NCBI GenBank assembly: GCA_031406155.1
Contig: JANOGW010000065.1
Location: forward strand, 1 to 64,000
Length of the DNA stretch: 64,000 nt
Direction of reading: 5' to 3'
Source: JACMNW01 sp031406155
GTDB lineage: Bacteria > Pseudomonadota > Alphaproteobacteria > Rhodobacterales > Rhodobacteraceae
Position numbers and translations under genes: made by a program. The notes beneath the pieces were generated by a model. It ran no database searches. It was not told the origin of the DNA and worked only from the letters and a program-made list of their open reading frames with translations. Position 1 is the first letter of the stretch. Each line of letters opens with the position of its first letter. Shown piece by piece: positions 34,422 to 43,199 of this stretch.

Positions 34422-35468
34422 ATGCAACACTTCTTGAAGACGACCGTCGCGGCCGGTGCTTTCGCGCTGAGCCTTGGTATGGCGCTGGCGCAAGATCTCG
34501 CGCCCTTGAATTCCGACAGCGAACCGGACCGCATGGATTGGTCCGAGCTGGAGGCGAAGTTTGGCCCGCTGCCGGCACCTGCCGCTGGCACCAAGGTGGG
34601 TGGTGTGTCAAAGACGCTGACCAACGAATACTGGCGCTCGCTGGGCGAGGGCTATCAGAATGTCGCCGACGCGCTTGGGCTGGAATTCGTCTATCAGGCC
34701 GCCCAGAACGAGGCAGATCAGCTGGGCCAGTTGTCCACCGCAGAAAACCTGATCACGCAGGGCTTTGCCGTCCTGCTGTTTTCGCCGCAAACCGACGCTA
34801 ACCTGATCCCGGCGGTGGAAAAAGCCAAGGCGGCGGGCATCCCGATCCTGAACGTCAATGATGCCGTGATCCCATCGGCCGAACACTATGTCGGCAACGT
34901 CCAGAAGGGCAATGGCGTCAACGTCGCGCAATGGTTCATCGACAAGCGCCCCGACGGCGGCAAAGTTGCCGTGATCGAAGGCCAGCCCGGCGTCTATGCT
35001 GCCGGTCAACGCACCGCCGGCTTTACCGAAACCGTGACCGCCGCCGGCAATTTCGAGGTCGTAGCCTCGGTTCCCGCCAACTGGAGCCGGGAAGAAGCCT
35101 TTAACGCAGCCGCCACCATTTTGCAGCAATACCCCGACTTGATCGGCTTTTATGCCAACAATGACGGGATGGCCCTGGGTGTGGTCGAAGCCGTCAAGGC
35201 CGCTGGCAAGCAAGACAGCGTTGTCGTCTTTGGCACCGATGGCATTTCAGACGCATACGCCGCGATCCGTGCCGGTGATCTGACTGGCACAGTTGACAGC
35301 TTCCCGGTTCTGACCGGCGAGGTGGCGATGGAAGTGGCGCTGCGTCTGTTGGCGGGTCAACCCCTGCCGCGCGTCGTGGCAACGCCGCAGGCGCTGATCA
35401 CCAAGGACAACGTCGAGACTTATGCGACATCCGATATGGCGGCCTTGCGCGCGGCGCTGATGCCATAG
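34422..35468 (+). CDS. Ribose-type ABC transporter substrate-binding protein
   Basis: A 348-residue periplasmic protein with a signal peptide ending in GMALAQD. The periplasmic-binding fold follows: TKVGGVSKTLTNEYWRSLGE, QLGQLSTAENLITQGFAVLL, VAVIEGQPGVYAAGQRTAGF, GFYANNDGMALGVVEAVKAA and VVVFGTDGISDAYAAI. GGAGG precedes the ATG. A terminator hairpin just after its stop should keep its expression above that of the ATPase and permease genes, as is common in such importers. Confidence 0.88.
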   Translation: MQHFLKTTVAAGAFALSLGMALAQDLAPLNSDSEPDRMDWSELEAKFGPLPAPAAGTKVGGVSKTLTNEYWRSLGEGYQNVADALGLEFVYQAAQNEADQLGQLSTAENLITQGFAVLLFSPQTDANLIPAVEKAKAAGIPILNVNDAVIPSAEHYVGNVQKGNGVNVAQWFIDKRPDGGKVAVIEGQPGVYAAGQRTAGFTETVTAAGNFEVVASVPANWSREEAFNAAATILQQYPDLIGFYANNDGMALGVVEAVKAAGKQDSVVVFGTDGISDAYAAIRAGDLTGTVDSFPVLTGEVAMEVALRLLAGQPLPRVVATPQALITKDNVETYATSDMAALRAALMP

Positions 35469-35478
35469 TAAGCGGTCT

Positions 35479-35516
35479 GCGTCCTGCCGATGCCGTTCGG
35501 CAGGACGCCCCTTTTT
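35479..35516 (+). terminator. Rho-independent terminator/attenuator inside the ABC operon
   Basis: A 12-bp perfect stem, GCGTCCTGCCGA with TCGGCAGGACGC, around a 6-base loop (TGCCGT), followed directly by CCCTTTTT. It lies 11 bases after the binding-protein stop codon and ends 15 bases before the ATPase start codon. Confidence 0.9.
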
Positions 35517-35531
35517 GCCCGGATTTCCCCG

Positions 35532-37013
35532 ATGAACCAGCGCCTAAACCTTTCAGGTGTTTCCAAATCCTTCGGCCCGGTGCAAGTGCTGGACAGCGTT
35601 TCGCTGACCCTTCTTCCCGGTGAAGTGCATGGCCTTCTGGGTGAGAATGGCGCAGGCAAATCGACCCTTCTGAACATTCTGTGCGGTGTCATTTCCAAAG
35701 ACAGCGGCACAATCGCCATTGATGGCAAGCCGATCCAAATCGGCTCGCCCCGTGATGCGGCAGCTGCCGGGATCGCGATGATCCATCAGGAACTGCAACA
35801 GGTTCCCGAACTGACTGTCGCACAAAACATCTATCTTGGTGCCGCCTTGCGCCATGCAGGCGGCCTTTTGGTTGATCGCCGCGCGCAAGAAACCGAGGCG
35901 CGCCGTCTGCTGGCACCGTTGGATCCCTCCATCGACGTCACCGCAAAGGTGCACGATCTGCGTGTCGCCCAACGCCAGATTGTCGAGATTGCCAAGGCTC
36001 TGCGAGCGCAGGCCCGCATCATCGCGATGGACGAGCCGACATCGTCACTGACGCCGAAAGAGTTTGAGCGGCTGGTGAGCGTGATCCAGACCCTGACCGC
36101 GCAGGGCGTGTCGATCATCTATGTCAGCCACAAGATGGACGAGGTGTTCCGGCTGTGCAGCCAGGCCACCATCCTGCGTGACGGGCGACTGGTCGCGCAA
36201 GTGCCGATCCCGCAAACCCCGGTGGGTCAGGTTATCGAAACCATGGTTGGCCGCGAACTGGCGCATGCCAGCCACCGCAGTTTCGCCACGGACAGAGTTG
36301 TGCTGCGGGTTGCGAACCTGACCCGCGGCACTGCGGTTCAGGACGCGAGTTTTGCTCTGCACGCCGGCGAAGTGTTGGGCATTGCCGGGCTGGTCGGGTC
36401 TGGCCGCACCGAATTGATGCGGCTGCTGGCCGGGGTTGACAGGGCCAGCGGCGGCACGATTTCGGTGAATGGCCGCACCCCCGGCACCGGCCCGCGCGCC
36501 CGCATCCGCGCCGGGCTTGGCCTGGTTCCCGAAGAACGCAAGCGCGACGGCATCATCCGCCACCGCCCCGTCGCGTCCAACGTCTGCCTGCCCGCGATGC
36601 GCGGGTTCAGCCGCTGGGGCTTCATCCGCAAAGGCTATCTGAATGAACGTTCACAAAGCCTGATGGCCGAGGTTCGTTTGCGCCCGCTGGATGTCACGCG
36701 TGCCATCGGCAGTTTTTCGGGCGGCAACCAGCAAAAGGCCATCATCGGGCGCTGGCTGGCCACCGACACGCAGGTTTTCCTGTTCGATGAACCCACACGC
36801 GGCATCGATGTCGGAGCCAAGGCCGAGATTTACGACCTGATCGAAAAGCTGGCCAGCCAAGGCCGCGCCATTATCGTCGTGTCGTCAGAAATGCCCGAGG
36901 TGATCCGCGTGTCCGACCGCGTGCTGGTCATCCGCGAAGGCCGCATCAGCGCCACCCTTTCACGCCATGAAATCACCGAGGCGAACATCGCCCGCAACGC
37001 AATTCCAGCCTGA
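35532..37013 (+). CDS. Ribose-type ABC transporter ATPase with two ABC domains
   Basis: A 493-residue protein with two fused ABC domains, as in RbsA. Domain 1 has GLLGENGAGKSTLLNILCG (Walker A), LRVAQRQIVEIAKALRA and RIIAMDEPTSSLTPKEFERL. Domain 2 has a degenerate Walker A GLVGSGRTELMRLL but keeps SFSGGNQQKAIIGRWLA and VFLFDEPTRGIDVGAKAEIY. This degenerate second site is normal for the family. The ATG at 35532 was chosen; the frame extends upstream into the terminator hairpin, which is not credible as coding. Confidence 0.9.
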   Translation: MNQRLNLSGVSKSFGPVQVLDSVSLTLLPGEVHGLLGENGAGKSTLLNILCGVISKDSGTIAIDGKPIQIGSPRDAAAAGIAMIHQELQQVPELTVAQNIYLGAALRHAGGLLVDRRAQETEARRLLAPLDPSIDVTAKVHDLRVAQRQIVEIAKALRAQARIIAMDEPTSSLTPKEFERLVSVIQTLTAQGVSIIYVSHKMDEVFRLCSQATILRDGRLVAQVPIPQTPVGQVIETMVGRELAHASHRSFATDRVVLRVANLTRGTAVQDASFALHAGEVLGIAGLVGSGRTELMRLLAGVDRASGGTISVNGRTPGTGPRARIRAGLGLVPEERKRDGIIRHRPVASNVCLPAMRGFSRWGFIRKGYLNERSQSLMAEVRLRPLDVTRAIGSFSGGNQQKAIIGRWLATDTQVFLFDEPTRGIDVGAKAEIYDLIEKLASQGRAIIVVSSEMPEVIRVSDRVLVIREGRISATLSRHEITEANIARNAIPA

Positions 37014-37051
37014 TATGACCCACTTGATTTGGCCCGCGAGATGAGGATCAT

Positions 37052-38005
37052 ATGACCCGCTTTCCCCTTTTGTCCCGCATCCGGTTTCGTGACGCGGGAA
37101 CCCTGCTGGGCCTGATCCTGATCAGCGGCGTCTTTGCCGCGCAATCCGATGTATTCCTGACACAACCGAACCTTATCAATATCTTGCAGCAATCCTCGAT
37201 CAATGCCTGCATAGCACTTGGCATGACTTTGGTGATCATCTCGGGCGGTATCGATCTGTCGGTCGGCCCTATCGCCGCCCTGTCGGCGGTGCTGGGCGCG
37301 GCCATGCTGGTGGCAGGCGTTCCGATCCCGCTGGCCATCGCCGGAGCGCTGGCAACAGGCGTCGCTTGCGGCTTTGTCAACGGCGCGCTGATCGCATGGG
37401 GTGGCTTGCAGCCGTTCATCGTGACACTTGGCGGCCTGTCGCTGTACCGCGCCCTTGCCCTTATCTACACCGGAGGCCAGCCGATCTTTGGCCTGCCGGA
37501 CGGGTTTCGCGCCCTGACCAACGGCAGCCTTGCCGGCATCCCGAACCCTGTGATCATCGTTGCATGCCTCGCCATTGCCGCATGGATCATCCTGAACAAA
37601 ACCCCGCTGGGCGAGTATTTCATGGCCATCGGCGGCAATCCTGAAGCCGCGCGTATCGCCGGCGTGCCGGTTACACTGACCAAGTTTGCCGCCTACATGA
37701 TCTCGGGGCTGATGGCCGCCGTGGCCGCACTGGTGCTGATCGGACGGTTGGGGGCGGCGGAGCCGACCATGGGCATCTTGTGGGAACTTGACGCGATTGC
37801 CGCCGCTGCCATTGGTGGTGCCAGCCTGATGGGCGGGCGCGGCAGCATCATCGGCACGCTGATCGGCTGCATCATCCTTGGCACCTTGCGCAACGGGCTG
37901 ACCTTGCTGAATGTTCAAGCCTTCTATCAACTGCTGGCGACCGGAATCATCATCATCGTCGCGATGCTGATCGACAAGGCGACCAGCGGTAAACAGGGGG
38001 GCTGA
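37052..38005 (+). CDS. Ribose-type ABC transporter permease
   Basis: A 317-residue RbsC-like permease with about eight to ten membrane segments. LGMTLVIISGGIDLSVGPIA is the conserved family motif, followed by ALIAWGGLQPFIVTLGGLSL and GGNPEAARIAGVPVTLTKFA. GASLMGGRGSIIGTLIGCII is near the end. GAGGATCAT precedes the ATG. It completes the importer with the preceding two genes and runs directly into the RpiR gene. Confidence 0.9.
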   Translation: MTRFPLLSRIRFRDAGTLLGLILISGVFAAQSDVFLTQPNLINILQQSSINACIALGMTLVIISGGIDLSVGPIAALSAVLGAAMLVAGVPIPLAIAGALATGVACGFVNGALIAWGGLQPFIVTLGGLSLYRALALIYTGGQPIFGLPDGFRALTNGSLAGIPNPVIIVACLAIAAWIILNKTPLGEYFMAIGGNPEAARIAGVPVTLTKFAAYMISGLMAAVAALVLIGRLGAAEPTMGILWELDAIAAAAIGGASLMGGRGSIIGTLIGCIILGTLRNGLTLLNVQAFYQLLATGIIIIVAMLIDKATSGKQGG

Positions 38006-38860
38006 ATGGGCGATCCAAGGGCAGTGGCAGCACAAATCCGGATGAGGCTGCCAAGCCTTACGCCGCTGGAAGGCAAGGTTGCCGCCGACATTCTTGCGCG
38101 CAAGGATATCACCGAGGTTATGCCGCTGCGCGAAGTGGCGACAGGCTCGGGTGTGTCCGATGCGATGGTGGTCAAGGTCGCGAAGAAGCTGGGCTTTGCC
38201 GGGTTTCGCGAATTCCGCCAAGGCCTTGTCGATTACTACAACTCTGACACGGCCGCCCTGCATTCAGAGATTTTGGCAGATGATACCGCCGGTCAGATCG
38301 TGCAAAAAGTGTTCCGCACCGCCATGCAGGCGTTGGAGGAAACCTTCGCCATCCTAGATCTGGAAGCGTTCGAGCGCGCCGCCGATTTCCTGCACCGTGC
38401 CCGCCAGCGCGATTTCTACGGCCTCGGCGGCTCTGCCCAGATCGCCCGCGATGTCAGCCACAAGTTCCTGCGCATCGGATTGCGCTCGCAGGTTTTCGAT
38501 GATGCCCACATGATGATGATGTCGGCGGCGCTGCTTGGTGAAGGCGATGTCGCGATCGCGTTTTCGCATTCCGGCAGCACTTCGGCGGTGATCGAAGCGG
38601 TCGAGCTTGCCCGCAAGAACGGCGCGCGCACGATTGCTGTCACCAACTATGCAGACAGCCCCGTTGCCCGGCTTGTCGATGTGGTGCTGTGTTCCACCGC
38701 GCAAAACTCGCCGCTTCTCGGCGAAAATGCCACCGCGCGGATAGCACAGCTAAACCTGCTGGACGCCCTATTCGTTGCTACCGCACAGCGTGACCGCAAG
38801 GCGGCCGATCTGAACCTCAGCCGCACCATGCGCGCGGTCCAATTAAAGCGAAAGCAGTAG
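38006..38860 (+). CDS. RpiR/MurR-family regulator with SIS domain
   Basis: A 284-residue regulator. The N-terminal HTH_6 domain has VMPLREVATGSGVSDAMVVK and FAGFREFRQGL. The C-terminal SIS domain, which binds phosphosugars, has GLGGSAQIARDVSHKFLRIG, GDVAIAFSHSGSTSAVIEAV and RTIAVTNYADSPVARLVDVV. The ATG follows the permease stop with no gap. It most likely responds to the phosphorylated sugar made by the kinase encoded next and controls this operon. Confidence 0.88.
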   Translation: MGDPRAVAAQIRMRLPSLTPLEGKVAADILARKDITEVMPLREVATGSGVSDAMVVKVAKKLGFAGFREFRQGLVDYYNSDTAALHSEILADDTAGQIVQKVFRTAMQALEETFAILDLEAFERAADFLHRARQRDFYGLGGSAQIARDVSHKFLRIGLRSQVFDDAHMMMMSAALLGEGDVAIAFSHSGSTSAVIEAVELARKNGARTIAVTNYADSPVARLVDVVLCSTAQNSPLLGENATARIAQLNLLDALFVATAQRDRKAADLNLSRTMRAVQLKRKQ

Positions 38861-38866
38861 CCGACC

Positions 38867-39733
38867 ATGCACCGCCCCCCCGTCGTCCTTGTGGTCGGAA
38901 GCCTACACTATGATATCATGGTGGAAACCGATCGCCTGCCGCAGCGGGATGAAACCGCCATCGGGTCGCGCTGGTATCCGAAGTTCGGCGGAAAGGGTGG
39001 CAATCAGGCCGTCGCCGCGCAAAAGGCCGGGGCAGTGGCGCGCATGTGCGGCGCGGTTGGTCGCGATGATTTCGGCCGCTACCTGCGTGACGCGTTGCAG
39101 GCTGGCGGTGTGGACGGCCGCTTTGTTGCCGATATCCCCGATGCAGGGACAGGCATGAGCGTGGCGATCATCGACGGCGCGGGCGACTATGCCGCCACCA
39201 TCGTGTCGGGTGCCAATCTGTCGATATCGCCCGATGCCCTGCACGACCCGGCGCTATGGGACGGCGTGGCCATCCTCGTCTTGCAAAACGAGGCGCCCGA
39301 GGCGGTCAATCTTGCCGCTGCAACACAAGCCCGCGCGCGCGGCATCCGTACCTTGCTGAACGCCGCCCCCTGGTGCCCGTTGGCACCGGAATTTCGCGGT
39401 CTTGTCGATATTCTGGTGGTTAACGCAGTTGAGGCGCAGATGATGGGTGCCGGTCCCGTGACGTCACTGCGCAGGGCAGCGAAAGCCGCGCAAACCCTCG
39501 CCAGCCAGTTTGCCGCCGTGATCGTTACCGCAGGGGCGCAGGGGCTGGCGGCCTGGACCGATACCGACGACGCGCTGACCATCCCGGCGCAAAGGGTCAC
39601 AGCGATCAGCTCGCACGGCGCGGGCGATGCGTTCATCGGAACCCTCGCCGCCCGTCTGGCGCAGGGCGACGGATTCGAGGCCGCGTGCCATGTCGCCTCG
39701 ACCGCAGCCGCACATCATGTCGCAGGCTTGTAG
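38867..39733 (+). CDS. Ribokinase-like PfkB carbohydrate kinase
   Basis: A 288-residue kinase. VVLVVGSLHYDIMVETDRLP and FGGKGGNQAVAAQKAGAVAR are the ribokinase-type sugar-binding start, and ISSHGAGDAFIGTLAARLA is the C-terminal PfkB signature with the catalytic Asp (GAGD). It probably phosphorylates the sugar brought in by the ABC importer. It is last in the plus-strand operon and converges with the 5'-nucleotidase gene. Ribose is likely but not certain. Confidence 0.82.
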   Translation: MHRPPVVLVVGSLHYDIMVETDRLPQRDETAIGSRWYPKFGGKGGNQAVAAQKAGAVARMCGAVGRDDFGRYLRDALQAGGVDGRFVADIPDAGTGMSVAIIDGAGDYAATIVSGANLSISPDALHDPALWDGVAILVLQNEAPEAVNLAAATQARARGIRTLLNAAPWCPLAPEFRGLVDILVVNAVEAQMMGAGPVTSLRRAAKAAQTLASQFAAVIVTAGAQGLAAWTDTDDALTIPAQRVTAISSHGAGDAFIGTLAARLAQGDGFEAACHVASTAAAHHVAGL

Positions 39734-39776
39734 CAAATCCCACCATTCGGATCATGCACCGTGCGAAAACGGGCCA

Positions 39777-41351
39777 CTATTTCACCGTGATCCTGCCATC
39801 GGTGAACGGCACGAACGGGCTGTTCTTTGCCATGTATTCCGCCGTGACATCGGCAAGGTCCGGCCCGAAATCGTAGGCGTTCGCCGCATCCTCGAACATC
39901 GCATAACCGTCACCGCCGCCGCGTACATAATTGTTCGACACCACCTTGTAGATGGCGGCTGGATCGATCGGTGCCCATGCGTCCCCCCCGACCAACGCCA
40001 TCACCTCGGATATCCGCGCGCCCGACGGGGCCGCCGGATCGACGGTGTATTTCATGCCCGCAACCTGCGCGAAACGGCCTGCCCCTTCTTCGATCTGGCT
40101 GGCGCCGTTTTCCAAGGCCTCGACGATCACCGCGCCGCTAACCTCGAACGTGGAAAGCGTGTTCTGGAACGGCAGCACTGTCAGCACCTCGCCCATCGTC
40201 ACCGGCCCCGCATCAATGCCCGCACGCACGCCACCGCCATTCTGAATGGCAATGGTAACCCCCTGCCCGGCCACGCGGTCCAGCATTGCCTCGGCAATCA
40301 GATTGCCCATCCCGCATTCTCTGGTGCGGCAATTCTCGCGGCTGCCGTCAATTTCGCCCCCCGCCTCGGCCACCACCTTGGACCGTATCTCTTCCAGCGG
40401 GATGGCGAGTTCGGCAATCCGCGCCAGCGTCGGCGCATCTTCGGCAACTGCCGCATCCATGATCAAAGGCTCGCCCTTGGCCTCGGTCACCTCGCCGGCA
40501 TCATTGAACGTAACGTTCAATTCACCCAGAAACTTGCCATAGGCATAGGCGGACACAATCGCCGTGCCGCCGACCACGGTGGGATACGGCCCTTCGGCAT
40601 TTTCCGCGACGTTCGACAGATACGTATTGCTATGCCCGCCCACGATCACATCGACCCCGGTCGTTTCGGCGGCAATCATCAAGTCCAGACGATAGCCCGA
40701 ATGCGATAGCACGATGATCTTGTTGACGCCCTGTGCTGTCAGCGCGTCAACCTCGCTCTGCACGGCCTGCACGGGATCGGTGAAGATCACGTTCTTGCCA
40801 GGGCTGGCCAATTCATCGGTATCCTGCGGCGTCAGCCCGATCAGCCCCAGTTTTTCGCCGCCCCGTTCGATGACCGCGGACTTCGCCAGCTTGCCCGCCA
40901 AAGCCGGTTCCATCGACACATCCGCATTCGACATCAACACCGGAAATCCAACCGCATCCATAAAGCCGCGCAGCACCTCTGGGCCATCGTCGAATTCGTG
41001 GTTGCCAACCGTCATCGCATCGTAACCAAGCTTGGTCATGAATTCGGCCGTCATAGCGCCCTTGTAATAGGTATAGAATAACGATCCCTGAAACTGATCG
41101 CCGCCATCGACAAGGATCGCATTGTTGGACCGCGCCCGCGCGTCGGTCACTGCCGTGATCAACCGCGCCGTACCACCAAAACACTTGGCCTCTGCGGCAT
41201 CCTCAGCCGAACACGGGGCATCGAACGCCGAGATCTGCTCGAACCGCGCATGAAAGTCGTTGGTGTGAAGGATGGTCAGGGAATAATCGGCCCAAGCCGC
41301 CCCGGCAGACAGGGCAAGGCAGGCGACGGAACTGAGGAAACGATATGGCAT
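39777..41351 (-). CDS. Periplasmic 5'-nucleotidase/2',3'-cyclic phosphodiesterase-like enzyme
   Basis: A 524-residue exported enzyme with signal peptide MPYRFLSSVACLALSAGAAW. The metallophosphatase domain shows LTILHTNDFHARFEQ, ILVDGGDQFQGSLFYTYYKG, MTVGNHEFDDGPEVL and DVIVGGHSNTYLSN, the dinuclear metal ligands in order. The C-terminal 5'-nucleotidase domain follows (ENCRTRECGMGNLIAEAMLD, YKVVSNNYVRGGGDGYAMF). It releases nucleosides from extracellular nucleotides. AAAGGAGG before the ATG at 41351 decides the start. Next to a ribose-type importer it may supply the sugar or nucleoside. Confidence 0.88.
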   Translation of the reverse strand: MPYRFLSSVACLALSAGAAWADYSLTILHTNDFHARFEQISAFDAPCSAEDAAEAKCFGGTARLITAVTDARARSNNAILVDGGDQFQGSLFYTYYKGAMTAEFMTKLGYDAMTVGNHEFDDGPEVLRGFMDAVGFPVLMSNADVSMEPALAGKLAKSAVIERGGEKLGLIGLTPQDTDELASPGKNVIFTDPVQAVQSEVDALTAQGVNKIIVLSHSGYRLDLMIAAETTGVDVIVGGHSNTYLSNVAENAEGPYPTVVGGTAIVSAYAYGKFLGELNVTFNDAGEVTEAKGEPLIMDAAVAEDAPTLARIAELAIPLEEIRSKVVAEAGGEIDGSRENCRTRECGMGNLIAEAMLDRVAGQGVTIAIQNGGGVRAGIDAGPVTMGEVLTVLPFQNTLSTFEVSGAVIVEALENGASQIEEGAGRFAQVAGMKYTVDPAAPSGARISEVMALVGGDAWAPIDPAAIYKVVSNNYVRGGGDGYAMFEDAANAYDFGPDLADVTAEYMAKNSPFVPFTDGRITVK

Positions 41352-41506
41352 GAAATACCTCCTTTGGTGGATTTGCACAGTTTGGCTGCGCGTAGTGGAT
41401 GTGTCAAAGACCGATGATTTCAGACTTTCATCGGAACGCGAAACTGGCGTGACATCGCCGATCAACGACCATTGACCAGCCCCGCGCCGCGGTGCATGAC
41501 ACCGGA

Positions 41507-41845
41507 ATGCTAATTTTCAAGATCTTCCGCCGCGCCGAATGGGACGCATTTCGTGCAGCAGGCGAAACCGCTGGCGCGCCGATTGATCTGGCCGATGGCT
41601 ATATCCACTTCTCGACCGCGACAACCGTCGCCGAAACCGCGTCAAAGTATTTCTCTGTCGAAAGCGATCTGGTGCTCGTAGCCTTCAACTCCGCTGCCCT
41701 GGGCCCCGCCCTGAAATGGGAAAGCGCGCGCGGCGGGGTGCTGTTTCCGCATCTCTATCGCCGCTTGCAACTGGCCGAGGTGATCTGGGACAAATCCCTG
41801 CCGCTTGGTGCCACCGGGCACATCTTCCCGGAGGGGATGTGGTGA
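41507..41845 (+). CDS. DUF952 family protein
   Basis: A 112-residue protein: IFKIFRRAEWDAFRAAGETA, DLADGYIHFSTATTVAETAS and SARGGVLFPHLYRRLQLAEV are the DUF952 pattern. Function unknown. In Rhodobacteraceae this gene is commonly coupled to pyrD, as here: its stop overlaps the pyrD GTG start. ATG 41507 is used; ATG 41492 is an alternative. Confidence 0.85.
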   Translation: MLIFKIFRRAEWDAFRAAGETAGAPIDLADGYIHFSTATTVAETASKYFSVESDLVLVAFNSAALGPALKWESARGGVLFPHLYRRLQLAEVIWDKSLPLGATGHIFPEGMW

Positions 41846-42903
41846 GTATCGCCGAATGGGCCTCACTGGCGCTGCTGCACCGGATGGATCCGGAACGCGC
41901 CCACGCCCTTTCGCTTGTCGCACTGCGGTTGCATCTGCCGTATCTGCCCGGCCCGGTGTCGACCCCGCGGCTGTTGACAGATGTTGCGGGCCTGACTTTG
42001 CCCAACCCCGTTGGTCTGGCGGCAGGCTATGACAAGAACGCTGTGGCCGTGGCCCCCTTGTCCCGGTCCGGGTTCGGGTTTCTCGAAGTCGGGGCTGCGA
42101 CCCCACGTGCGCAGGACGGCAATCCCAAACCCCGGCTTTACCGGCTGACCGCCGAGCGCGCCGCGATAAATCGCTTTGGTTTCAACAACGAAGGGGCAAC
42201 CAGCATCTGCGCCCGGCTGGCCCTGCGGCCAAAATCAGGCGTGCCGGTCGGCCTGAACCTTGGTGCCAACAAGGACAGCCAAGATCGTGCCGCCGATTTT
42301 GCCGCCGTGCTTGCGACCTGTGGCCCGCATATCGACTTTGCGACCGTCAACGTCTCTTCCCCCAACACTGAAAAACTGCGCGACCTGCAGGGGCGGGCAG
42401 CGTTGACGCAGCTTCTGGCGGGCGTGATGGAAGTGCGGGCGACCCTGCCCCGGCCGATCCCGGTCTTCTTGAAGATCTCTCCCGATTTGACGCAGGATGA
42501 TCTGGCCGAAATAGCCGAGGTGGCCATGGCCTCTGGCATCGCGGGCATCATCGCGACCAACACCACCCTATCCCGCGAGGGCGTGAGCAGCCCGGATCGT
42601 GAACAGCCGGGCGGGCTGTCGGGCGCCCCCTTGTTTGAACGCTCGACCCGGGTGTTGGCAGAGTTGTCGCGGCTGACGGACGGCAAACTGCCCTTGATCG
42701 GGGTTGGCGGCATCAGCACCGTGGACCACGCTTATCAGAAGATCCGTGCCGGTGCGTCGGCTGTGCAGATTTATACCGCGATGGTCTATGAAGGCCTTTC
42801 AATCGCCGCAAAAATCGCGAGGGGGCTGGACAGTGCCCTCGAAAAAGATGGCTTCACCACAGTCGCGGGTGCCGTTGGCATCGACCGGGCGCTCTGGCTG
42901 TAA
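41842..42903 (+). CDS. pyrD: Dihydroorotate dehydrogenase (quinone), class 2
   Basis: A product of 353 residues, membrane-associated class 2 type. LPNPVGLAAGYDKNAVAVAP, INRFGFNNEGA, FATVNVSSPNTEKLRDLQGR, FLKISPDLTQDD and IIATNTTLSREG are conserved, with the catalytic Ser in NVSSPNT. It oxidises dihydroorotate to orotate in pyrimidine synthesis, passing electrons to quinone. GGAGG at 41830-41834 and the overlap with the DUF952 stop support GTG at 41842; GTG 41839 is possible. Confidence 0.93.
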   Translation: MSIAEWASLALLHRMDPERAHALSLVALRLHLPYLPGPVSTPRLLTDVAGLTLPNPVGLAAGYDKNAVAVAPLSRSGFGFLEVGAATPRAQDGNPKPRLYRLTAERAAINRFGFNNEGATSICARLALRPKSGVPVGLNLGANKDSQDRAADFAAVLATCGPHIDFATVNVSSPNTEKLRDLQGRAALTQLLAGVMEVRATLPRPIPVFLKISPDLTQDDLAEIAEVAMASGIAGIIATNTTLSREGVSSPDREQPGGLSGAPLFERSTRVLAELSRLTDGKLPLIGVGGISTVDHAYQKIRAGASAVQIYTAMVYEGLSIAAKIARGLDSALEKDGFTTVAGAVGIDRALWL

Positions 42904-42907
42904 AAGC

Positions 42908-43144
42908 TCAGAACGCTTTGAACGTCATTGTGGTCAGCGTGCGCACGATACCCGGGATATCGAACAGTCGTTCCGACAAGTAATGCCCGACATCGGCGTC
43001 ATCGGGGATGTAGATCTTGGCAATCAGATCGTACTCGCCACTTGTGGAATACAATTCCGACACCACCTCGCGGTCGTAGATTGCGGTCGCCACCTCGTAG
43101 GTCTTGCCGGGTGTGCAACGGAACTGGACGAATACGCAGATCAT
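42908..43144 (-). CDS. Stand-alone Lrp/AsnC ligand-binding (RAM) domain protein
   Basis: A 78-residue protein consisting of only the effector domain of Lrp/AsnC regulators: MICVFVQFRCTPGKTYEVAT, TSGEYDLIAKIYIPDDADVG and ending VRTLTTMTFKAF. There is no DNA-binding part. Such stand-alone RAM proteins are common in alphaproteobacteria and are thought to bind amino acids or partner with full-length regulators. Four bases separate its stop from the convergent pyrD stop. Confidence 0.85.
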   Translation of the reverse strand: MICVFVQFRCTPGKTYEVATAIYDREVVSELYSTSGEYDLIAKIYIPDDADVGHYLSERLFDIPGIVRTLTTMTFKAF

Positions 43145-43199
43145 GGGGCCTCCAGAATTCAGGTCAATTCTAACGGCGACTTCTTTGCCGCGAAAGACC

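Noticed and set aside
35490..35531. Earlier start for the sugar ABC ATPase at 35490
   Set aside because: It would begin inside the terminator hairpin; the ATG at 35532 matches the normal protein start.
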